This document shows positions 51,720 through 61,255 of a stretch of 64,000 nt of DNA, in pieces. The translations under genes and the position numbers were made by a program. The stretch comes from Leptospiraceae bacterium (GTDB lineage Bacteria > Spirochaetota > Leptospiria > Leptospirales > Leptospiraceae). The stretch is from the NCBI GenBank assembly GCA_024233835.1, contig JACKPC010000001.1, positions 1,364,001 to 1,428,000 on the forward strand, written 5' to 3'. The notes below the pieces were generated by a model. The model had not been told where the DNA came from. It did not search any database and saw nothing but the letters and a program-made list of their open reading frames with translations. Numbering within the stretch: position 1 is the first letter of the stretch; each line of letters starts with the position of its first letter.

Positions 51720-53663
51720 ATGTTAGATCTATTCGCTCTTGTTGTTCTTTTACCCCTGGCCGGATTTTTAATTAATGGTCTTCTTTATAAAAAGATGCCG
51801 GAAAAGCTGGCTGCTACCCTGGGCACTCTGGCTGTAGCGATTCCTTTCTTTATTACCCTGGGAGCTTTTCTGGAGTATAAACCTCTTACGGCTACTGCAC
51901 CACATTATTTCACTCTTTTCGAGTGGATGCAGGCCGGGAATTTTCAGATTAATATTGGCTATCAGGTAGACCAGCTTTCTCTGTACATGACTTTGATTAT
52001 CACAGGAATCGGTTCTCTGATTCACTTGTATAGTATTGGCTATATGCACGGAGAAGAGGGCTTCAACCGTTTCTTTGTCTATCTGAACCTTTTTATTTTC
52101 TCCATGCTGAACCTGGTATTAGGAGATAACCTTGTCCTGATGTTTTTAGGCTGGGAAGGTGTGGGACTCTGTTCTTACCTTCTAATTGGTTTCTACTATG
52201 ACAAGGATTTCGCGGCCAATGCCGGAATGAAAGCGTTTATCACGAACCGTATCGGGGATGTGGGTTTTGCTGTAGGAATTATCCTCACCTACTGGTATAC
52301 CGGAAGCGTGAAGTACTCCGAAATCTTACAGGCTATGCCGGCAGCAGAAGGTTTTAAAGAAATTATTAACTTTGTAGCGATTGCCTTTTTTATCGGAGCC
52401 ATGGGTAAATCGGCCCAGATTCCTCTTTATGTCTGGCTTCCCGATGCGATGGCAGGACCGACTCCCGTGTCTGCCCTTATCCACGCAGCGACTATGGTGA
52501 CAGCCGGTGTATTCATGATAGCGAGGCTTAACCCGATTTTCTTAGCTGCTACATCCGCGAGCACCTTCATTGCTTTTGTAGGAGCCATTACTGCCTTTTT
52601 TGCAGCGACTATAGGGATTTTCCAGAATGACATCAAGAAAGTTCTGGCCTATTCCACCGTATCCCAGCTCGGCTACATGTTTATTGCCATGGGAGTCGGA
52701 GCCTATACGGCGGGAATGTTTCATTTGATGACCCATGCTTTTTTTAAAGCCCTCCTCTTCCTCGGTTCGGGTTCTGTGATTCACGCCATGCACCACGAGC
52801 AGGACATGAGAAATATGGGGAATGTGAAACAGTATATGAAAATTACCTGGTTTACTTTTCTCATCGGAACCCTGGCCATTGCCGGTATTCCGCCTTTTAG
52901 TGGTTTCTTCTCCAAAGACCTGATTTTAGAAAAGGCTTTTACCTATCATCATTACGGAAAAGTTATCTGGCTTCTGGGAATTTCCGGAGCCATTTGCACG
53001 GCTTTCTATATGTTTCGCCTCGTTTTTCTTACCTTTTATGGAAAAGAAAGAATCGACCATCACACAAAAGAGCATATGCACGAATCGCCGATTACCATTA
53101 CCTTGCCTCTCATGATTCTTGCTTTCTTTGCAGCTGTGATGGGACTGGTTCAGATTCCTCACATCCTATTTGGCGGAAACCATCTCTTAGAAAGCTATTT
53201 TAAACCCATTTTTTCACAGGGAGAAAGTATTGTAGCTGCCTGGGGAATCAAACAGGAACCTCATCATCTCAGTGCGGGTCTGGAATGGGGACTTTTAATT
53301 GGTTCGGTTGCAATTGCTCTCATCGGTATCGCTTATGCCTATAAGAAGTTTATTTCAGGTGCACAGGTACCTCCGAAAGACGAAGATATGCAGGGTCTAC
53401 CTAAAACCATTTATGCCAAATACTATGTGGATGAGATTTATGAGTCCGCTTTTATCCAACCTCTAATCCAGCTTTCTAACTGGTTATCCGCTTTCTTTGA
53501 TAAGAAAGTGATAGATGGAATCGTAGAAGGAACCGGGAAGGTTTTTCTTGCTATCTCGGAAAGAGTTCGGAAATTACAAACGGGTATCGTTGGAGATTAT
53601 GCTTTCTCGATTGTAATCGGAACTATACTTGTGATCGCTTATTTACTCTTCAGTGGAGCTTAA
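51720..53663 (+). CDS. nuoL: NADH-quinone oxidoreductase subunit L (distal antiporter-like)
   Basis: This 647-residue, antiporter-like proton pump has the N-terminal helices, FLGWEGVGLCSYLLIGFYY (with key Glu), KSAQIPLYVWLPDAMAGPTP (with key Lys), VSALIHAATMVTAGV, and LAYSTVSQLGYM. A long C-terminal region ends in a last membrane helix after the amphipathic lateral helix. Length and motif order are usual. It starts 4 bp after nuoK. Confidence 0.96.
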   Translation: MLDLFALVVLLPLAGFLINGLLYKKMPEKLAATLGTLAVAIPFFITLGAFLEYKPLTATAPHYFTLFEWMQAGNFQINIGYQVDQLSLYMTLIITGIGSLIHLYSIGYMHGEEGFNRFFVYLNLFIFSMLNLVLGDNLVLMFLGWEGVGLCSYLLIGFYYDKDFAANAGMKAFITNRIGDVGFAVGIILTYWYTGSVKYSEILQAMPAAEGFKEIINFVAIAFFIGAMGKSAQIPLYVWLPDAMAGPTPVSALIHAATMVTAGVFMIARLNPIFLAATSASTFIAFVGAITAFFAATIGIFQNDIKKVLAYSTVSQLGYMFIAMGVGAYTAGMFHLMTHAFFKALLFLGSGSVIHAMHHEQDMRNMGNVKQYMKITWFTFLIGTLAIAGIPPFSGFFSKDLILEKAFTYHHYGKVIWLLGISGAICTAFYMFRLVFLTFYGKERIDHHTKEHMHESPITITLPLMILAFFAAVMGLVQIPHILFGGNHLLESYFKPIFSQGESIVAAWGIKQEPHHLSAGLEWGLLIGSVAIALIGIAYAYKKFISGAQVPPKDEDMQGLPKTIYAKYYVDEIYESAFIQPLIQLSNWLSAFFDKKVIDGIVEGTGKVFLAISERVRKLQTGIVGDYAFSIVIGTILVIAYLLFSGA

Positions 53664-53669
53664 TTCGAC

Positions 53670-55355
53670 ATGCCAGAATCTATATTAACCCTCATCACAT
53701 TTTCTCCCCTCCTGGGAGTTTTCCTCATTGCCTTTTTAAAAAAAGAAACGGCTATCAAATGGGCAAGTGCACTTATCACCCTCTTGAGTTTTGTGATAAG
53801 TCTACCCCTAATGAAAGCTTTTGATAAAAGCCATTCCGGTTTACAGTTTATCCACAGAGTTCCCGATTGGATTGTCTCCGGGAACCTGAGAATTGACTAC
53901 TATATGGGTCTTGATGGAGTGGCTCTACTACTCTTTGTCCTGACTTCCTTTTTGTTTTTTATTTCCAGTGTAGCTTCCTGGACCTATATTAAAAAACGTC
54001 AGAAAGAATTCTACATTTCTCTTCTTTTGCTTGAAGTAGGAGTTTTCGGAGTTTTCTCTGCCGGGAACCTCGTTCTTTTTTATGTATTCTGGGAACTCAT
54101 GCTTATTCCTATGGCTCTTCTCATCGGTATCTGGGGAGGAGCGAACAGACTGTATGCAGCCATCAAGTTTTTCATCTATACCATGGCAGGTTCGGTTCTT
54201 ATGCTGGCCGCTATTCTTATCCTGTATTTCAAAACGGGAATTATAACGATAGAAGAACTTTCTACTTCTCCCTTATACGAGATTTCTCATGAACTTCAGC
54301 TCTTCCTTTTCTTTGCTTTTGCCCTGAGCTTTGCCATCAAAATCCCGGTTTTCCCGGTACATACCTGGTTACCTGATGCACACACCGAGGCTCCGACTGC
54401 CGGTTCCGTAATTCTTGCGGGAGTGCTTTTGAAAATGGGAACCTACGGTTTTATCCGCTTCTGTATACCTTTCTTTCCCGGCATTTCTCTGGAATATGCA
54501 GGATTTATCATGTCTCTCGCGGTTATCGGCATTATCTACGGTGCACTTGTAGCCATGGTTCAGAAAGATGGAAAGAAGCTGATTGCCTATAGTTCGGTTT
54601 CTCACCTTGGCTTCTGTCTTCTGGGCCTTATGAGTTTTACGGAAGAAGGCGTTATGGGTGGAATGATCCAGATGATAAACCACGGGGTTTCAACCGGTAT
54701 GCTCTTCCTTATGATCGGGATGATTTACGAGAGAACTCATACCCGAATGATAGCCGATTACGGTGGAATCGCGAAGGTAGTTCCAACTTTCGCCATATTT
54801 TTTATGATAGCCATGCTTTCTTCTGTAGGCCTTCCCGGTATGAATGGTTTCGTGGGAGAATTCCTGGTTTTACTCGGAACTTTAAAAGCCAATGTGGTTC
54901 TCGGAATTCTTGCCGGAACGGGGGTTGTCTGGGCTGCGGCTTATCTTCTCTGGTTCACCAAGCGTTTTCTTTTTGGAGAAGTTACAAATGAGAACAATAA
55001 ATCACTTTCTGATTTAAATGCAAGAGAAATTGGGGTTTTGATTCCTATGGTAATTCTAATTTTCTGGTTTGGTTTATACCCCAAACCGTTTATGGATTAT
55101 CTAAAGCCTTCTGTGAATGTTTACCTGAACTCGGCTTCGGTAAAGGCCATTACTGAAAGGAATGCTAAATCTTTCGAAGAAAAAACATACAAAGACTACA
55201 TAAGTCTTGGTGTAAAACCCGGTTCTTTTGAAGAGCGTTTAAAAGGTTATACCGGGAAATATGCTCTTTTAATTGAAAAGAGTTCTAAGAAAGAACCGGG
55301 ACATTCCGAGCCGGAAAAACCAAAAACTCCGGATGTACATAAGGATACTCATTAA
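53670..55355 (+). CDS. nuoM: NADH-quinone oxidoreductase subunit M
   Basis: This 561-residue antiporter-like subunit has FYVFWELMLIPMALLIGIWG with the key Glu, KIPVFPVHTWLPDAHTEAPT with GSVILAGVLLKMGTYG, and LIAYSSVSHLGF. It has about 14 membrane helices. The C-terminal 55 residues form a charged tail rich in Lys/Glu/Pro that is longer than usual and probably cytoplasmic. It starts 6 bp after nuoL. Confidence 0.96.
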   Translation: MPESILTLITFSPLLGVFLIAFLKKETAIKWASALITLLSFVISLPLMKAFDKSHSGLQFIHRVPDWIVSGNLRIDYYMGLDGVALLLFVLTSFLFFISSVASWTYIKKRQKEFYISLLLLEVGVFGVFSAGNLVLFYVFWELMLIPMALLIGIWGGANRLYAAIKFFIYTMAGSVLMLAAILILYFKTGIITIEELSTSPLYEISHELQLFLFFAFALSFAIKIPVFPVHTWLPDAHTEAPTAGSVILAGVLLKMGTYGFIRFCIPFFPGISLEYAGFIMSLAVIGIIYGALVAMVQKDGKKLIAYSSVSHLGFCLLGLMSFTEEGVMGGMIQMINHGVSTGMLFLMIGMIYERTHTRMIADYGGIAKVVPTFAIFFMIAMLSSVGLPGMNGFVGEFLVLLGTLKANVVLGILAGTGVVWAAAYLLWFTKRFLFGEVTNENNKSLSDLNAREIGVLIPMVILIFWFGLYPKPFMDYLKPSVNVYLNSASVKAITERNAKSFEEKTYKDYISLGVKPGSFEERLKGYTGKYALLIEKSSKKEPGHSEPEKPKTPDVHKDTH

Positions 55356-55369
55356 GAGGATTAGTAATT

Positions 55370-56803
55370 ATGAATATTATACCTGCAAAAGCTGATATAC
55401 TTTCAATCTTACCCGCTCTGATTCTGAGCGGAGGCGGTCTGATTCTTCTTGTCTTGCAATTTTTTTCTAAGTCTGAAGAAAGGAGATTACCGAGATATTT
55501 CACCGGTCTGATTCTTACTATAGCCCTCTGGAAAACACTGGATAGTGGTTTTGGTTATCCGGGCTTCGGTCGTTATTTTCGTGACCAAATTACCTTTACT
55601 ACAGTTTCGAGCTGGCTAAATCTTCTTTATGTAATTACAGCCCTTCTGACAGTTATTGCTTCTCCGAGAATATTAAAGCAGCATAATGTAAACTTTCCCG
55701 AATTTTATCCGCTTCTTCTTTTTGCTACAACCGGGATGTTCTTTATGACCTCAGCTTCAGATTTAATCCTGATGTTTGTAGGCTTGGAAACCCTTTCTAT
55801 TGCGTTGTATGTAATGATTGGAATGGCAAGAAACGAAATGTCCTGTCTGGAAGCGAGCCTGAAGTATTTTCTTTTAGGAGCCTTTACTTCCGGGTTTATG
55901 CTCATGGGAATCGCCTTCTTATACGGAGGAAGCGGTTCTACTTTGATGATAACCGCTTTTCAACCCATCATAGATGGAACCGCAACTACCTATTCCAAAA
56001 TCGGTCTCGGACTTCTATTGGTGGGAGTGGCTTTTAAAATCGCCCTGGTTCCTTTTCACTCCTGGACCCCGGATGTATACGAAGGAGCCCTGACTACCAT
56101 GACAGGATTTATGGCTTCGGCTCCGAAAGCAGCAGCTATGGGGCTTATGCTAATTATCTTCCAGTATCTCTTCCCGGTAATTCAGAATACTTCCTGGAAT
56201 ATTCTTATAGGGGGCCTTGCTTTTCTCTCTATGACTTTCGGAAATATTCTTGCTCTAAAGCAGGATAATCTCAAGCGGGTTCTGGCTTACTCTTCCATTT
56301 CTCACGCCGGTTATGTGGTAGCGGGGATCGCCTGTGGAGCGAACTTGGAAGTAGTTTACTATCTGGTTATATACGCATTTACGAATATAGCGGCCTTCTC
56401 GATTATCGCTTATCTCGAAAACGGAAAGAATATCATTACCTATTCAAGTCTGCGTTACCTGGTAAAAACCAAACCCTGGTCGGCTATAGGGCTTGTTGCT
56501 CTTTTCTTTTCTTTAGGTGGCATTCCTCCTTTAGGTGGATTCTGGACAAAGTTGTTCCTATTTCAAAAAATTGCCGAGTCGGATAGTCCTTTAAATCGCT
56601 TCTTACTTATCACGGGGGTTATTAACTCTGCCATCGCGATTTTCTATTACTTGAGACTTACTGTGAACGCTTTCATGACAGAAGAAACCGGAGAAGTTGT
56701 TGAAGAAAGTATTCCTGCAAGCTGGGGCCTCTCTTTTACTTCTATCCTGGGGATTCTTATTGTTTCCTTAAGCTGGATTATTTTTCAACCATCCAGCCTA
56801 TAA
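55370..56803 (+). CDS. nuoN: NADH-quinone oxidoreductase subunit N
   Basis: This 477-residue antiporter-like subunit closes the operon. Family segments are LMFVGLETLSIALYVMIG (with key Glu), FKIALVPFHSWTPDVYEGA, KRVLAYSSISHAGYV, and GIPPLGGFWTKLFLF. It has about 14 membrane helices. GAGGATTAGTAATT precedes the ATG. A strong terminator lies 27 bp after the stop. Confidence 0.96.
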   Translation: MNIIPAKADILSILPALILSGGGLILLVLQFFSKSEERRLPRYFTGLILTIALWKTLDSGFGYPGFGRYFRDQITFTTVSSWLNLLYVITALLTVIASPRILKQHNVNFPEFYPLLLFATTGMFFMTSASDLILMFVGLETLSIALYVMIGMARNEMSCLEASLKYFLLGAFTSGFMLMGIAFLYGGSGSTLMITAFQPIIDGTATTYSKIGLGLLLVGVAFKIALVPFHSWTPDVYEGALTTMTGFMASAPKAAAMGLMLIIFQYLFPVIQNTSWNILIGGLAFLSMTFGNILALKQDNLKRVLAYSSISHAGYVVAGIACGANLEVVYYLVIYAFTNIAAFSIIAYLENGKNIITYSSLRYLVKTKPWSAIGLVALFFSLGGIPPLGGFWTKLFLFQKIAESDSPLNRFLLITGVINSAIAIFYYLRLTVNAFMTEETGEVVEESIPASWGLSFTSILGILIVSLSWIIFQPSSL

Positions 56804-56830
56804 GATAATATCTGAAAATGGTATAAATGC

Positions 56831-56865
56831 AGGCGAGAAAGCATTTTCTCGCCTACTTGTTTTTA
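56831..56865 (+). terminator. Rho-independent terminator of the nuo operon
   Basis: There is a perfect 10-bp stem AGGCGAGAAA/TTTCTCGCCT (56831-56854, loop GCAT), followed by ACTTGTTTTT. It ends the twelve-gene complex I transcript. Confidence 0.92.
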
Positions 56866-56880
56866 AAAATCTCTCCTTAA

Positions 56881-58638
56881 ATGAAAAAAAAATTATCCCT
56901 CTTTATACTTCTTATAGGAATCATCTATCTTTCTTATATACTCCTTAATGCTGATTTTCCAAAAGAGAAGGAAACCATCTATTACAACGGAAACGTAATT
57001 ACTCTCGAAGATTCTAATCCGAAAGCCGAGGCTGTTTTAATTCAAGATGGACTTATCCGCTCTGTAGGGACAAATGAAGATATTCTTAAACTCCAAACAA
57101 AAAATACAAAGCTTGTGAATATGAAGGGAAAATTTCTTCTACCCGGTTTTATAGATCCTCATACGCATCCCGATATTTCGGCCTTTCTGCACGGAATGGT
57201 GGATTTATCCGGCTTTAAGCACAAAACCCATGCAGAAGTTTGGGCTCATTTTGAAAAAAGTGTAAAACAATATAAGAAGGGAGAATGGATTTTATGCAAG
57301 GGTCTGGACTCAATTTTAATTCCGGATTTAAAAACACCCCACATTTCTTATCTGGATAAAATAGCTCCTGAAAATCCGGTCGTCATTCTATCCCAGAGTT
57401 TACATTCTTACTGGGCAAATACAAAAGCCTTTCAGGATGCAGGAATAACAAAAGATACTCCGGCACCCTCCCAATCAAGCTTCTATGAAAAAGATGAGAG
57501 AGGAAATTTGACCGGATTGATCGTAGAGCAGGAAGCTTTCGGTCCTATACGGGAAGCCATGTTAAAAGCTACTCCGAAAAGTAGGCTTATGAAAAATGTA
57601 GAAACCGTGATGGACACCTATGCCAGAAGGGGTTTTACTACTATAGTCACAGCGGGCCTTACTTCTAAAGATAAGATTATCCTAAAATTATATGAGCACC
57701 TTTCCGCAAAAAAACCTAGTTTTTCTTCTTCGCTTCTTTCTCTATTTGGAATTTTTCCGAAGCGAAAGCCCATGCCGAGACATTTCGTCTACTTACGTAA
57801 AGATGCAACAAAACTTCTTCCCCTTCCTTCTGAAAAAGGAGATGATTTTTTCCGGGTAGCCGGCCTAAAACTCTGGTATGATGGCTCTCCCTATACCGGT
57901 TCTATGTATCTCGAAGAACCCTATTTTCGTTCTCAGCTAACAGAGAAGGAACTGCATATTTCTTCAGGTCATAGAGGAAAGGCCCTTCTCGAAAAAGAAG
58001 AACTCGAAGATTTAATAAAGCAGTATAGCGAGGATAAGTGGCAGATTCTGATTCATGTTCAGGGAGACAGGGCTATACGGGAAAGTTTAGAAGCTTTTGA
58101 AAAGGTACAAAAGACTGTAGATATTCGTCCTTTGCGGCATCGACTTGAACATTGCCTGCTTCTGGATAAAACCTGGCTTGAAAGAATGAAACAAGTAAAC
58201 CTTTCTCCGAGTCTTCACATTAACCACATTTACTACTATGGCCTTGCTCTACAGGATTCCATTTTAGGAAAAGAGAGGACTGCAAAAATATTGCCTTTGC
58301 GTTCTATTACGGATACGAGCCTGGCCTTTTCATTACATGCCGATCAACCTATGTTTGAAAGTGAGCCTTTTTCCTTGATGGCAACAGCCATTCAACGACA
58401 AACAAGAGAAGGCTTTGTTATAAATCCTGATGAAACCATTGATAGACTTACAGCCTTGAAGTCTCTGACAACAATGGCTGCCTGGCAAATCGGCATGGAA
58501 GATAAACTCGGCTCTATTCGAGAAGGCAAATATGCAGATTTAATTCTTTTGGATGATAATCCTCTCAGCATCCCCATTGAAAAGCTAAGGAATATCCGGG
58601 TTTTAAAGACTCTTATTCACGGAAACCCGGTTCAATAA
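56881..58638 (+). CDS. Amidohydrolase family protein (YtcJ-like), membrane-anchored
   Basis: This 585-residue protein begins with a signal-anchor (residues 5-24, LSLFILLIGIIYLSYILL). The amidohydrolase fold follows: entry domain YYNGNVITLEDSNPKAEAVL, metal site FIDPHTHPD (His94, His96), RHRLEHCLLLD and HADQPMFESEPF near the C-terminal metal residues, and ADLILLDDNPL as closing strand. It belongs to the YtcJ group (COG1574), metal-dependent hydrolases of unknown substrate. The anchor puts it on the periplasmic side. It stands alone after the nuo terminator; no ribosome site better than CTCCTTAA-ATG is seen. About 175 bp without features follow. Confidence 0.85.
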   Translation: MKKKLSLFILLIGIIYLSYILLNADFPKEKETIYYNGNVITLEDSNPKAEAVLIQDGLIRSVGTNEDILKLQTKNTKLVNMKGKFLLPGFIDPHTHPDISAFLHGMVDLSGFKHKTHAEVWAHFEKSVKQYKKGEWILCKGLDSILIPDLKTPHISYLDKIAPENPVVILSQSLHSYWANTKAFQDAGITKDTPAPSQSSFYEKDERGNLTGLIVEQEAFGPIREAMLKATPKSRLMKNVETVMDTYARRGFTTIVTAGLTSKDKIILKLYEHLSAKKPSFSSSLLSLFGIFPKRKPMPRHFVYLRKDATKLLPLPSEKGDDFFRVAGLKLWYDGSPYTGSMYLEEPYFRSQLTEKELHISSGHRGKALLEKEELEDLIKQYSEDKWQILIHVQGDRAIRESLEAFEKVQKTVDIRPLRHRLEHCLLLDKTWLERMKQVNLSPSLHINHIYYYGLALQDSILGKERTAKILPLRSITDTSLAFSLHADQPMFESEPFSLMATAIQRQTREGFVINPDETIDRLTALKSLTTMAAWQIGMEDKLGSIREGKYADLILLDDNPLSIPIEKLRNIRVLKTLIHGNPVQ

Positions 58639-58813
58639 GCAATTTCTAATCTATTGTTAAGAAAGAATCGGACGAAATAAACAAAAATAGAAAACTATCT
58701 TTTTTAGCGGATACGTGTAGGGCTGTATTCTTTACTTGATATTAACTTGAATGTAATTTAATTGTAACAAAAATTTTGCCTGATAAAGATAGTTTATTAG
58801 GAGAATCTTTTTT

Positions 58814-59653
58814 ATGAAAATTCCGTTTTCGAAGATGACAACGAGGGCAATCGCGTATACAGCCCTTTTATTATCTGCTTTATATTTTACCTCACCGGTT
58901 TTAATTTCTCAGAGTTTACCGGATACAAAGGATAAGGTTACCAATCCCGCTGAAAAAACACCGGCAAAGACCCCTGAAAAAACTGAAGAAAAAAAAGAAG
59001 TAAGCCAGGCTGAAAGTAAATCACCCGGTCTTGTAGACCTGTTTTTTAAAGGTGGCTGGTCCATGTATCCTCTGGCCCTTGCCTCTATTATCGGGCTCGG
59101 AGTTGCTTTTGAAAGGCTATATTTCTTTTTTGCTACCCGCCTTATTTCGAAAGGTTACAACCAGGGGCTTGTAGATGCTATCGAAGAGAAAGGTCTGGAA
59201 GGTGCTAAAGAATTTATTGAGACACATAAGAAAGATAAAATTTCGGAAGTTCTGGTAAATGGAATGGATGTATCCAGGGAAGATCCGGATCTGTTCGCCA
59301 AAGGTATAGAAAGAGAAGCCGGAGAAGTTTTAGTAACCCTTGAAAGAGGACTTGTAGTTCTTGCTTCTGTTTCCACGATTGCTCCTCTTATCGGGTTTTT
59401 GGGAACTGTTTCCGGGATGATTAATGCTTTTGATGCAATTGCCAATGCCGATCAGGTGAATGCAAAGGTGGTTGCCGGAGGGATTAAAGAAGCTCTGATT
59501 ACTACTGCCACCGGTCTTATTGTAGCCATACCTGCTATGGCCTTTTATCAATATCTTACAGGTAAGGTAAATGCATTTGCTGCCGAGGTAGAAGAAGCTG
59601 CCAACCGTATATATAAAGAATACCTGAAAAAGCAGGCTACGAAGGTTAGTTAA
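58814..59653 (+). CDS. exbB: ExbB/TolQ-type proton channel protein
   Basis: This 279-residue inner-membrane protein of the TonB energising complex has a first hydrophobic stretch (about 13-31) that may be a signal peptide, and a Lys/Glu/Pro-rich stretch. The MotA/TolQ/ExbB domain follows: helix SMYPLALASIIGLGVAFERL, a cytoplasmic loop of about 90 residues, then the two helices APLIGFLGTVSGMINAF and TTATGLIVAIPAMAFYQYL. The extra N-terminal part is longer than in enterobacterial ExbB but common in other phyla. It starts after TTAGGAGAA. It is the first gene of an operon with two exbD and one tonB gene. Confidence 0.93.
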   Translation: MKIPFSKMTTRAIAYTALLLSALYFTSPVLISQSLPDTKDKVTNPAEKTPAKTPEKTEEKKEVSQAESKSPGLVDLFFKGGWSMYPLALASIIGLGVAFERLYFFFATRLISKGYNQGLVDAIEEKGLEGAKEFIETHKKDKISEVLVNGMDVSREDPDLFAKGIEREAGEVLVTLERGLVVLASVSTIAPLIGFLGTVSGMINAFDAIANADQVNAKVVAGGIKEALITTATGLIVAIPAMAFYQYLTGKVNAFAAEVEEAANRIYKEYLKKQATKVS

Positions 59654-59655
59654 AT

Positions 59656-60075
59656 ATGATTTCTCTCAGGAAGAAAACAGAAATGGAAGAAATATCGGCA
59701 GCATCCATGTCCGATATCGCCTTCTTACTTCTCGTGTTTTTCATGGTAACGGCTGTTTTTTTTGTGAAAGAAGGTTTGGATATAGACCTTCCGAGAAAGA
59801 AAGCCAATGCTCAGAAAATAATGAAAGAAGATTTGTATGACTTCATTGTTACAAATAAAGAGATAAGCCTTGAAAATAAACTTCTGGGTAAGAAAAGAAC
59901 CTATGGAACTTTTGCTGAATTTAAAACAGAGTTATCTAAAATAGAAGTTCCTAATTTATCGGAAAAGGTAGCCCTGATTCGAACAGAAGGAAAAACTCCT
60001 TACGGTAATATGCTTGAGGTTCTTTCAGCAATTCAAGAAAAGGGGTTTAAGAAGATCTCGGTAAAGAGGAAATAA
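59656..60075 (+). CDS. exbD: ExbD/TolR-type protein, first copy
   Basis: This 139-residue protein has one membrane helix with the family's essential Asp (MSDIAFLLLVFFMVTAVF) and a periplasmic domain ending KGFKKISVKRK. It starts 2 bp after exbB. It couples the proton gradient to TonB movement with ExbB. Confidence 0.93.
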   Translation: MISLRKKTEMEEISAASMSDIAFLLLVFFMVTAVFFVKEGLDIDLPRKKANAQKIMKEDLYDFIVTNKEISLENKLLGKKRTYGTFAEFKTELSKIEVPNLSEKVALIRTEGKTPYGNMLEVLSAIQEKGFKKISVKRK

Positions 60076-60076
60076 T

Positions 60077-60484
60077 ATGTTTCGAAGACGAAAAAAGAAC
60101 GCACCTAACATTCCCGTTAGTTCTATGGCAGACATTGCATTTCTTCTGCTTGTTTTCTTCATGGTGACTTCGGTATTGGAAACCGATCCGGAGGTTCAAA
60201 TTGCTGTTCCCGAAGTGAAGGGAGGGAAGCAATTAAAGAAGAAAATTTCGAATATCTATCTGAGTAAAGATGGTGCTATCTTCTATAATACTATGCGGGT
60301 TTCTATGCCGGAAGCCGTGAATTATGTAAGAGCCAAGTTAGCAACGACTCCTGACCTGCGGGTTTTAATTCATGCAGACAAAGAAATCGAATATGAAAAA
60401 GTGGATAAGGCCTTTTTATTACTCCGGGAGGCCGGGGCTTTAAAAGTCTCTCTGGTTACACAGACTGCACCGGGAGGTGAGTAA
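60077..60484 (+). CDS. exbD: ExbD/TolR-type protein, second copy
   Basis: This 135-residue paralogue of the gene before it has the helix MADIAFLLLVFFMVTSVL with the conserved Asp. The periplasmic domain includes LRVLIHADKEIEYEKV and LLREAGALKVSLVT. It starts 1 bp after the first exbD. Two tandem exbD genes suggest that the complex contains both as heteromers; this is usual outside proteobacteria. Confidence 0.93.
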   Translation: MFRRRKKNAPNIPVSSMADIAFLLLVFFMVTSVLETDPEVQIAVPEVKGGKQLKKKISNIYLSKDGAIFYNTMRVSMPEAVNYVRAKLATTPDLRVLIHADKEIEYEKVDKAFLLLREAGALKVSLVTQTAPGGE

Positions 60485-61125
60485 TGTCTTTAGCCATTAT
60501 GGAAAAAGAGTTACCTAATCCGGTTCCGCAGAAAAAGGGCAGAAGAAGAACCGCTCTCGAAAAAACGCATCGGTTTATCGACCGAAACAGGATGAACGTA
60601 GGTTTAAGCCTTTCTCTGATTTTACAGCTCCTGTTGCTATTTTTCTGGTATGTCCCAAAACCTAGTTTGGAAGATAAGACAAAAAATGTAGCGGAAGATA
60701 TCGCCTTTGTAGATGTGAATTTACAGGCACCTACGACCAATGCTCCTGATATCCCGGATGATGGAGAAATAGAGCTGACAGATAAAAAGATAATAAAAAA
60801 AGATGAGCCGGATCCGAGAATCTCCGGTGCACAGGACGCTGTTTTTTCCGGTGCAACTGCTCCTGTGGATCTAAGTCCTACGGCAAGACCGGAGTATACG
60901 GCAGAGGCCAGGTCAAACGGTATCACGGGAACGATTACTCTGGAGGTGATAATTGCCGATTCGGGGGAAGTTCTGCGGGTGCGCTCGGTGGGAAAAAAGC
61001 TCGGTTTTGGTCTTGAGGAAGCAGCCATCCGTACCTACAGAAAGAAGAAATTCTCTCCTTCTATTCTGGATGGTAAACCGATTACTGTAAAAGTCCTGGT
61101 TCCTATTCGATTTAGTCTCAATTAG
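60484..61125 (+). CDS. tonB: TonB-type energy transducer
   Basis: This 213-residue protein has a basic N-terminus, one membrane helix (about 38-58, MNVGLSLSLILQLLLLFFWY), a periplasmic linker of about 75 residues rich in Asp/Pro/Ala, and a C-terminal TonB domain (YTAEARSNGITGTITLEVII, then RTYRKKKFSPSILDGKPI). It transmits energy to outer-membrane TonB-dependent receptors. The start overlaps the exbD stop by 1 bp, with GGAGGTGA just upstream. The linker is short for a TonB. Confidence 0.92.
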   Translation: MSLAIMEKELPNPVPQKKGRRRTALEKTHRFIDRNRMNVGLSLSLILQLLLLFFWYVPKPSLEDKTKNVAEDIAFVDVNLQAPTTNAPDIPDDGEIELTDKKIIKKDEPDPRISGAQDAVFSGATAPVDLSPTARPEYTAEARSNGITGTITLEVIIADSGEVLRVRSVGKKLGFGLEEAAIRTYRKKKFSPSILDGKPITVKVLVPIRFSLN

Positions 61126-61152
61126 AAAGTCCTCATTTTTTCAGTCGATTAA

Positions 61153-61172
61153 GCGAGCCATTGGTGGCTCGC
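61153..61172 (+). terminator. Hairpin after tonB (weak terminator)
   Basis: There is a perfect 8-bp stem GCGAGCCA/TGGCTCGC with loop TTGG. T-rich sequence (TTCCTTTCTTTTCTTTTTTT) begins only 16 bp after the stem, so this may be a terminator of low efficiency or a processing site. Confidence 0.5.
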
Positions 61173-61255
61173 CTGAGATAGGCAGTTCCTTTCTTTTCTT
61201 TTTTTCCTCTAAAAATCTATCTTGAGTATGGAATGATAGTTCGAAAATAGAAGTA

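Noticed and set aside
60456..61028. 190-codon minus-strand frame over tonB
   Set aside because: It is fully antisense to a well supported tonB gene in an operon, with Ser/Phe/Pro-rich shadow composition.
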